Positions 34,149 to 37,663 of a stretch of 37,663 bases of DNA are shown here, piece after piece. Within the stretch, counting starts at the first letter, position 1; each line of letters opens with the position of its first letter. Under the pieces are notes generated by a model. The model saw only the letters and a list, made by a program, of their open reading frames with translations, did no database searches and was not told the origin of the DNA. Made by a program: the position numbers and the translations under genes. The stretch lies in NCBI GenBank assembly GCA_002328035.1, contig DCVL01000003.1, positions 1 through 37,663 on the forward strand. Reading direction: 5' to 3'. The stretch comes from Geobacter sp. UBA2189. GTDB lineage: Bacteria; Desulfobacterota; Desulfuromonadia; Geobacterales; Pseudopelobacteraceae.

Positions 34149-34655
34149 ATGCGTATGTTTCTCTTGCTGGTCGTCACAGGGATTTTGTCGCTCTTTATTT
34201 GCGGTGTTGTTGCTGCCCATAGCACCAAGGGGCTGATGAAGGCGCCGCTGAAAAAGGATGCCTTGACGGTAAATGATGTAGCCTTTTTTGTTGAGTCATT
34301 TGTGATGCGTGAGCTGTATAACGACAAAAATTTCAGGTTTATTGTGAAGGACTTTGTCTCGGTGAAACAGGAAGGCCGTAAGGCAGTAGTTGATTTTGAG
34401 GTGTTTGACAAGAAAGATAATCGCAGTTTTCCAGAAAAGATGGAGATTGCCCAGGGGACTGACGGTGTTTGGAGCTACACACCGAAAGGCGGTGAGCCGG
34501 TGGCAATGTTCACCTTTGTTAGCAAGGGGAGCCAGGCCGGTGGTGGAAGCTTGCAGGAATTATTAATGGGGGGCTTTGCCCTTGCCGCTGCGGTACTGGG
34601 GGTGTTTGTTATTCGTAAAAAAGCCAATAGCGGGTCGTTGGTCGGGTCTGCCTGA
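34149..34655 (+). CDS. Exported protein with C-terminal membrane anchor, unknown function
   Basis: A 168-residue protein I do not recognise. The N-terminus is a signal peptide or anchor (about 1-20, FLLLVVTGILSLFICGVVAA). A small folded domain follows (about 25-125, DVAFFVESFVMRELYNDKNF ... KAVVDFEVFDKKD). A Gly-rich spacer leads to a hydrophobic segment at about 140-158 ending in RKK (ALAAAVLGVFVIRKK). This resembles a sorting or tail anchor but has no LPXTG or PEP-CTERM motif. It starts three bases after the isomerase gene, so it belongs to the operon. Confidence 0.65.
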   Translation: MRMFLLLVVTGILSLFICGVVAAHSTKGLMKAPLKKDALTVNDVAFFVESFVMRELYNDKNFRFIVKDFVSVKQEGRKAVVDFEVFDKKDNRSFPEKMEIAQGTDGVWSYTPKGGEPVAMFTFVSKGSQAGGGSLQELLMGGFALAAAVLGVFVIRKKANSGSLVGSA

Positions 34656-34679
34656 CAGCACTGACCAAGGAGGCGTGGA

Positions 34680-35060
34680 GTGCTTGATATTATAAGACGT
34701 CTGCTGGTTGCCGGAATTTCAATCGGAGCCATAGCTGGCAATGCTGACGAGATAGAAAAATTCTTTAACAACGCGGTGTCTACCTCTCAAAGCCTTGCAA
34801 CAGCTGCAGATCTGCGCAGTATAAGTACAATGCTGGACTACGAGTATATGAAAAAGGGGCGTTATCCCAAAACCGATGCTTTTATTCCCTGGATGGAGAC
34901 GACTTTCAAGGAAAACCCAACAGGAAAAATCGGGCTGGACCACTGGGGGACTCCGCTATTGTATCAGGCAAGCCATGATTGTAAGGGGTATCTGTTGGTA
35001 AGTGCAGGGCCTGATACCCTGTTTGAAACTCAGGACGATTTGAAGTACACAGGGCCATAG
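34680..35060 (+). CDS. GspG-like globular domain protein without a prepilin signal
   Basis: A 126-residue protein starting at GTG 34680 behind a perfect AAGGAGG with a 6-base spacer. The C-terminal half has the GspG core: RYPKTDAF, GLDHWGTPLLYQ and YLLVSAGPDTLFETQDDL, where the last Asp-rich turn matches the Ca-binding loop of major pseudopilins. The N-terminus is only weakly hydrophobic (IIRRLLVAGISIGAIAGNAD) and lacks the G-F-T-L-x-E prepilin peptidase site. It cannot be processed as a normal pseudopilin, and may be a decoy, a cap or an export-independent partner. It lies between the tail-anchored protein and the HAMP-like protein. Confidence 0.7.
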   Translation: MLDIIRRLLVAGISIGAIAGNADEIEKFFNNAVSTSQSLATAADLRSISTMLDYEYMKKGRYPKTDAFIPWMETTFKENPTGKIGLDHWGTPLLYQASHDCKGYLLVSAGPDTLFETQDDLKYTGP

Positions 35061-35085
35061 CCCGTTTGGCAAGGAGGAATCGCGC

Positions 35086-35610
35086 ATGAAGCCGTTGCGT
35101 AGAAAGTACTTAATCAACAAACCGTTTCAACTTGGCTATACCGCTAATATGCTGCTCTTGCAACTGCTTGGCTTTACAACATCTGCAGGGGTAGTGGCAT
35201 GGATTTTTCTGGTGGTGCTTAACCGGCGACTGACCCACAGTCTGGATCAGACTTTTCTGTTGCAGTTTGGCAGCATTGTTACTGTGCTGATTATTGGTAC
35301 CGTTTTCTGGACAATCCGGTATTCCCATACCATTGCAGGCCCTATCTACAAGAGCCGTCAGGTTCTTAAAGAGGTGGCCGACGGCAGATTACCTGTCATG
35401 CCTGTGGTCTTTAGAAAAAGGGATGCCTTCAAGCCGTTGGCTGATGATCTTACCAATATGATTCAAGTGGTACATGCCGAACGCTTAAGGTTTGCCCTGG
35501 TAAAGGTTGAACTGGAGGCTTTGGAAGAGATGCTGGGGAGCGATAAGGTTGATACAGGAGAGTGCAGGGATATTATCAGAGAGCTGTTGTTGCGCATTTC
35601 AAAGCTCTGA
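35086..35610 (+). CDS. Two-TM HAMP-like membrane protein, no output domain
   Basis: A 174-residue protein. TM1 is at about 20-45 (NMLLLQLLGFTTSAGVVAWI) and TM2 at about 63-82 (SIVTVLIIGTVFWTIRYSHT), separated by a short external loop. A HAMP-like region follows: HTIAGPIYKSRQVLKEVADG with the Pro/Arg turn LPVMPVVFRKRDAFKPLADD, then a coiled coil to the end. No kinase, GGDEF or methyl-accepting domain follows, so any signal must pass to another protein. It ends the secretion operon. AAGGAGGAATCGCGC before the ATG is a strong ribosome binding site. The role is unknown, perhaps sensing assembly state. Confidence 0.65.
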   Translation: MKPLRRKYLINKPFQLGYTANMLLLQLLGFTTSAGVVAWIFLVVLNRRLTHSLDQTFLLQFGSIVTVLIIGTVFWTIRYSHTIAGPIYKSRQVLKEVADGRLPVMPVVFRKRDAFKPLADDLTNMIQVVHAERLRFALVKVELEALEEMLGSDKVDTGECRDIIRELLLRISKL

Positions 35611-35691
35611 ATCTGGTTTTCTTCCTTCTGCTGAAGAATATTATTGATGCGGTATTAAAGGGGTATTGGCAGCATTGGCAACTAATTGGGC

Positions 35692-35750
35692 AAACTGAAG
35701 AAGCAAGGTACACCTTTGACTACAGGATTCCCTTGCTTTTTCTTCAGTTA
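35692..35750. terminator. Bidirectional terminator between the secretion operon and flavodoxin
   Basis: AACTGAAGAAGCAAGG (35692-35707 region) and the inverted CCTTGCTTTTTCTTCAGTT (35731-35749) form a long stem with a three-base bulge and a loop of about 20 bases. It lies between convergent genes. A T-rich tract on the plus side is part of the stem, so termination on either strand is plausible. Confidence 0.6.
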
Positions 35751-35772
35751 TATTGTTTGTAGCGCTCTCCGT

Positions 35773-36201
35773 TCAGGTAACCAGTCTGGCACCCAGTTCC
35801 CTGCAGGCAGCCAGTGCGGCATCATCCGGTGCAAGCCTGGTAATCAAACCTTCGCCATCTACAACGGCTCCCAGTTCCTTCATTCTTTCAACCCATTCTT
35901 GCATCCAGTGACCGTCACCCCAATCGTAAGATCCGAACAGACCCATCGGCTTGCCAGCTACGTCGGTTGCATCCAGTGAAGCAACAAAAGGCTCCATTTC
36001 TGTTTCTTCCAAAACTTCCGCTCCCATGGAGGGGCATCCGAGAATAATGATGTCGGCTGATTTAACCATGGCGACATCCGCATTGCCAACGGTGGTTGTT
36101 ACGACATCTGCGCCAGCGCCCTTTGCTCCTTCAGCAATGGCTTCAGCCATCGCCTCGGTATTTCCGGTGCCGCTCCAGTAAACAACTGCAACATTTTTCA
36201 T
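35773..36201 (-). CDS. Short-chain flavodoxin
   Basis: A 142-residue FMN electron carrier. The phosphate loop WSGTGNTEAMAEAIAEG is at about 9-25. The isoalloxazine-side loops are CPSMGAEVLEETEMEPFVAS near 55-75 and GSYDWGDGHWMQEWVERMKE near 88-108. The length and motifs match the short-chain anaerobe type. Flavodoxin replaces ferredoxin when iron is scarce in many bacteria. The upstream gene on the same strand encodes a FeoA-GGDEF protein 52 bp away, so the two may be co-transcribed. Confidence 0.94.
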   Translation of the reverse strand: MKNVAVVYWSGTGNTEAMAEAIAEGAKGAGADVVTTTVGNADVAMVKSADIIILGCPSMGAEVLEETEMEPFVASLDATDVAGKPMGLFGSYDWGDGHWMQEWVERMKELGAVVDGEGLITRLAPDDAALAACRELGARLVT

Positions 36202-36253
36202 ATAACACCATCCTTTCTTCTGGTTGTGGCTATGCAGCCATCTTCATAAAAGT

Positions 36254-37006
36254 TCAACAGGTTGTTGCTACTCTGTTTCTGCCTTCCTGTTTTGCCCTGT
36301 ATAATGCCATGTCAGCGTCAGAGATCAGTTGTTCCATATCTTTTTCAGGGGGAAAGGCCGCGCTGCCGATGCTGACAGTCAGGAGTCCACAAGATTGATA
36401 AGGAGGAAAGGTAATACTTTCTACCCTCCTTCTTATTCGGTCAGCTATCTGCACAGCTTCTTCCTTAACTGTGCCTCTCAGCAATATCAGGAATTCTTCA
36501 CCACCCCAACGGCAAAGCATATCGCATCTGCGTAGAGCGCTGCCCACAACTTTGGCAAATTTTGCCAGCACCTGATCACCTGCATTGTGACCAAACATGT
36601 CATTAACCTGTTTGAAATGGTCAATATCGGCTATCAGGAGTGCCAGGGGCAACTCCTGTCCGGCATATTTGCTGACTTCAGATTTTATGATTGAGTGTGC
36701 TGCGTGACGGTTCAGGCAACCGGTAAGATTATCATAGTTGGCTATATCCCTCAGGGTTTCAAAATAGCTCCTGATTGGCCGTACAACGATGTGTGCTGCA
36801 AGTAATAGCGGAAAGGCAAGTCTGGTTCCATCCATACCCACTACTATTTTTCTGCTGCCAAATGGATCAACGTGAAGCAAGTCAACTATTCGCCCCTCAC
36901 GTAGCCCCATGTTTTTGAGGCGTTTTGTGTCTGAACAATCGCTGTTTATTGCAATAACCTCTGCAGATTCACCTGCATACAGCTCATCAACGTGTAGTAG
37001 TGCCAT
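36254..37006 (-). CDS. FeoA-domain diguanylate cyclase (FeoA-GGDEF fusion)
   Basis: A 250-residue cytoplasmic protein. Residues about 1-76 read as a FeoA SH3-like domain: a short helix (LHVDELYAGESAEVIAINSD), RLKNMGLREGRIVDLLHVDP and a last strand GTRLAFPLLLAAHIVVRP. Residues about 90-250 are a GGDEF domain with YDNLTGCLNR, DIDHFKQVNDMFGHNAGD and active site RWGGEEF (168-172). RRCD at 159-162 is an allosteric I-site. Asp144 is the base-recognising Asp, so c-di-GMP rather than cGAMP synthesis is predicted. The start at 37006 is chosen for AGGAG with a 7-base spacer. FeoA domains normally accompany FeoB or DtxR-type proteins, so iron status may set c-di-GMP output. No TM segment is seen. Confidence 0.85.
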   Translation of the reverse strand: MALLHVDELYAGESAEVIAINSDCSDTKRLKNMGLREGRIVDLLHVDPFGSRKIVVGMDGTRLAFPLLLAAHIVVRPIRSYFETLRDIANYDNLTGCLNRHAAHSIIKSEVSKYAGQELPLALLIADIDHFKQVNDMFGHNAGDQVLAKFAKVVGSALRRCDMLCRWGGEEFLILLRGTVKEEAVQIADRIRRRVESITFPPYQSCGLLTVSIGSAAFPPEKDMEQLISDADMALYRAKQEGRNRVATTC

Positions 37007-37083
37007 TTTAATGCTCCTGTACAATAATAAAAAACGTACACTGGATAATAATTGGCGTGCTGGGATTACCGGAAGGGCGTTCG

Positions 37084-37370
37084 TTGGCTGGCTATATGGA
37101 TTTTTAAGAAGGATTCCAAATTTAGGCGGCGTTACGTAAATTGTGTTGATTCATCCAGTCATCAAGTACAAAGCGAAGCATATCCGACACTCTGTCAGCC
37201 TTGCCACGGGTGTATCTTTTCAGGAGCAGCTTTTCTTTATCATTGATCCTTACTGAGACAATGTTACATAGCTTTTCAGCCCGGGGTTTTGTAATTGGCA
37301 TAATACCTTTCTCCTTGAGTTATATATAATCGGGCTGGCTTAAGCAGTATGAGCTGAATTGGCTGGCTAT
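37084..37370. repeat. 12-bp direct repeat on both sides of the RHH gene
   Basis: TTGGCTGGCTAT occurs at 37084-37095 and again at 37359-37370. A partial copy (GGGCTGGCTTA) lies at 37332. The upstream copies sit where an operator of the small repressor would lie, and the other copy falls between it and the FeoA-GGDEF gene. GATATTTAATATC (37386-37398) is a perfect palindrome just beyond. Confidence 0.45.
37122..37301 (-). CDS. Small ribbon-helix-helix-like DNA-binding protein
   Basis: A 59-residue basic protein. A strand NIVSVRIND is followed by helix DKEKLLLKRYTRGK and helix VSDMLRFVLDDWMNQ, the layout of MetJ/Arc-type repressors in which two strands pair in the dimer and touch DNA. ATG at 37301 has AAGGAG nine bases upstream. 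It lies upstream of the FeoA-GGDEF gene on the same strand, with about 115 bp between. It may regulate itself or the GGDEF and flavodoxin genes. No toxin gene is next to it, so an antitoxin role is less likely. Confidence 0.7.
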   Translation of the reverse strand: MPITKPRAEKLCNIVSVRINDKEKLLLKRYTRGKADRVSDMLRFVLDDWMNQHNLRNAA

Positions 37371-37427
37371 CAAATATTAGGTAATGATATTTAATATCAA
37401 TAGTAGGAAAAGTCAAGATATTTTATG

Positions 37428-37663
37428 AATCCCTCGCAAGTTTTGCTAGGTAGCGTTCTCAATCATGCCAACCATATGACCGTTGAGACCAGAAGCAGCA
37501 TTGCGAAGTAGTTTCGGCCCAAACGTTCATATCGAGTGGCTATTCGACGATAATGTTTCAGCTTCTGAAAGAAGCGCTCAACAAGATTTCGTTCTTTGTA
37601 CAATTCGGCATCGTAACAACGCATTTCCTTGCGGTTAATGCGTGGCGGAATGACCGCTTGAGC
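37428..37663 (-). mobile_element. Right-hand part of an IS5-family insertion sequence
   Basis: The transposase gene ends about 35 bp before a likely element end near GAATCCCTCGCAAGTTTTGC (from 37427). The other end is outside the window, so the inverted repeat and target duplication cannot be checked. The flanking sequence is AT-rich and without genes. Confidence 0.6.
37463..37663 (-). CDS. IS5-type transposase, C-terminal part (cut by window edge)
   Basis: The last 66 residues of a DDE transposase, read from the window edge to TGA at 37463-37465. They include YKERNLVERFFQKLKHYRRI, which fits the Y-(2)-R-(3)-E-(6)-K signature of IS4/IS5-type transposases, so the catalytic Glu is intact. The ending RIATRYERLGRNYFAMLLLV is typical of the IS427 subgroup of IS5. 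The catalytic Asp residues lie beyond the window. Confidence 0.85.
   Translation of the reverse strand, partial: AQAVIPPRINRKEMRCYDAELYKERNLVERFFQKLKHYRRIATRYERLGRNYFAMLLLVSTVIWLA

Noticed and set aside
36254..37006. Hypr-type (cGAMP-making) GGDEF
   Set aside because: The position that is Ser in Geobacter GacA is Asp here (GHNAGD), so the canonical c-di-GMP product is expected.

Overview
The window looks like a chromosomal segment from a Geobacter-type member of the Desulfuromonadia (Geobacter/Trichlorobacter/Pelobacter-like). The basis is a housekeeping block in the order rpsB-tsf-pyrH-frr-uppS-cdsA-dxr-rseP-tsaB next to sucCD, and a long atypical type II secretion/type IV pilus-like operon that resembles the Oxp pseudopilin system of Geobacter sulfurreducens. 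The assignment rests on gene content and remembered family features, not on a database search.

Layout. 1-2060 is an accessory edge: a broken PIN-toxin remnant, an AAA ATPase (AAA_14/DUF4143 type) lying between the two arms of a palindromic repeat whose intact copies follow it, and a tRNA(Thr)-like 3' remnant followed by an intrinsic terminator. 2184-7020 is a four-gene exporter operon: HlyD-type fusion protein, double-NBD ABC ATPase and two ABC-2 permeases. 7091-9145 (minus) is sucCD with a recognisable promoter. 9240-16876 (minus) is the housekeeping block, tightly packed, with cdsA probably starting at an AUA codon. 17238-19711 is a DsbD-like thiol reductase overlapping an AraC-type regulator. 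19988-20873 is a YbaB/EbfC protein and a small unknown protein.

21062-35610 is the main accessory system. It has a large class III pseudopilin (OxpG-like), a second and very large pseudopilin with an internally duplicated GspG-like body and two Ca-binding-like loops, then PilM/GspL-, PilO/GspM- and PilP/GspC-like proteins, a lipoprotein secretin, both a PilT-like and a GspE/PilB-like ATPase, GspF, a lipoprotein peptidyl-prolyl isomerase, a tail-anchored unknown protein, a GspG-like globular domain without a prepilin signal, and a two-TM HAMP-like protein. Most neighbouring genes overlap by 4 bp. Structured leaders precede both large pseudopilins, and a very strong terminator separates them.

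35773-37301 (minus) carries a flavodoxin, an unusual FeoA-GGDEF fusion (iron-linked SH3-like domain joined to a predicted active diguanylate cyclase) and a 59-residue ribbon-helix-helix-like protein. The right edge is the 3' end of an IS5-type transposase cut by the window.

The most promising new biology is the FeoA-GGDEF protein beside a flavodoxin, the secretion operon with its unusual pseudopilins, structured leaders and two opposing ATPases, and the ATPase gene set inside a palindromic repeat at a probable island boundary.
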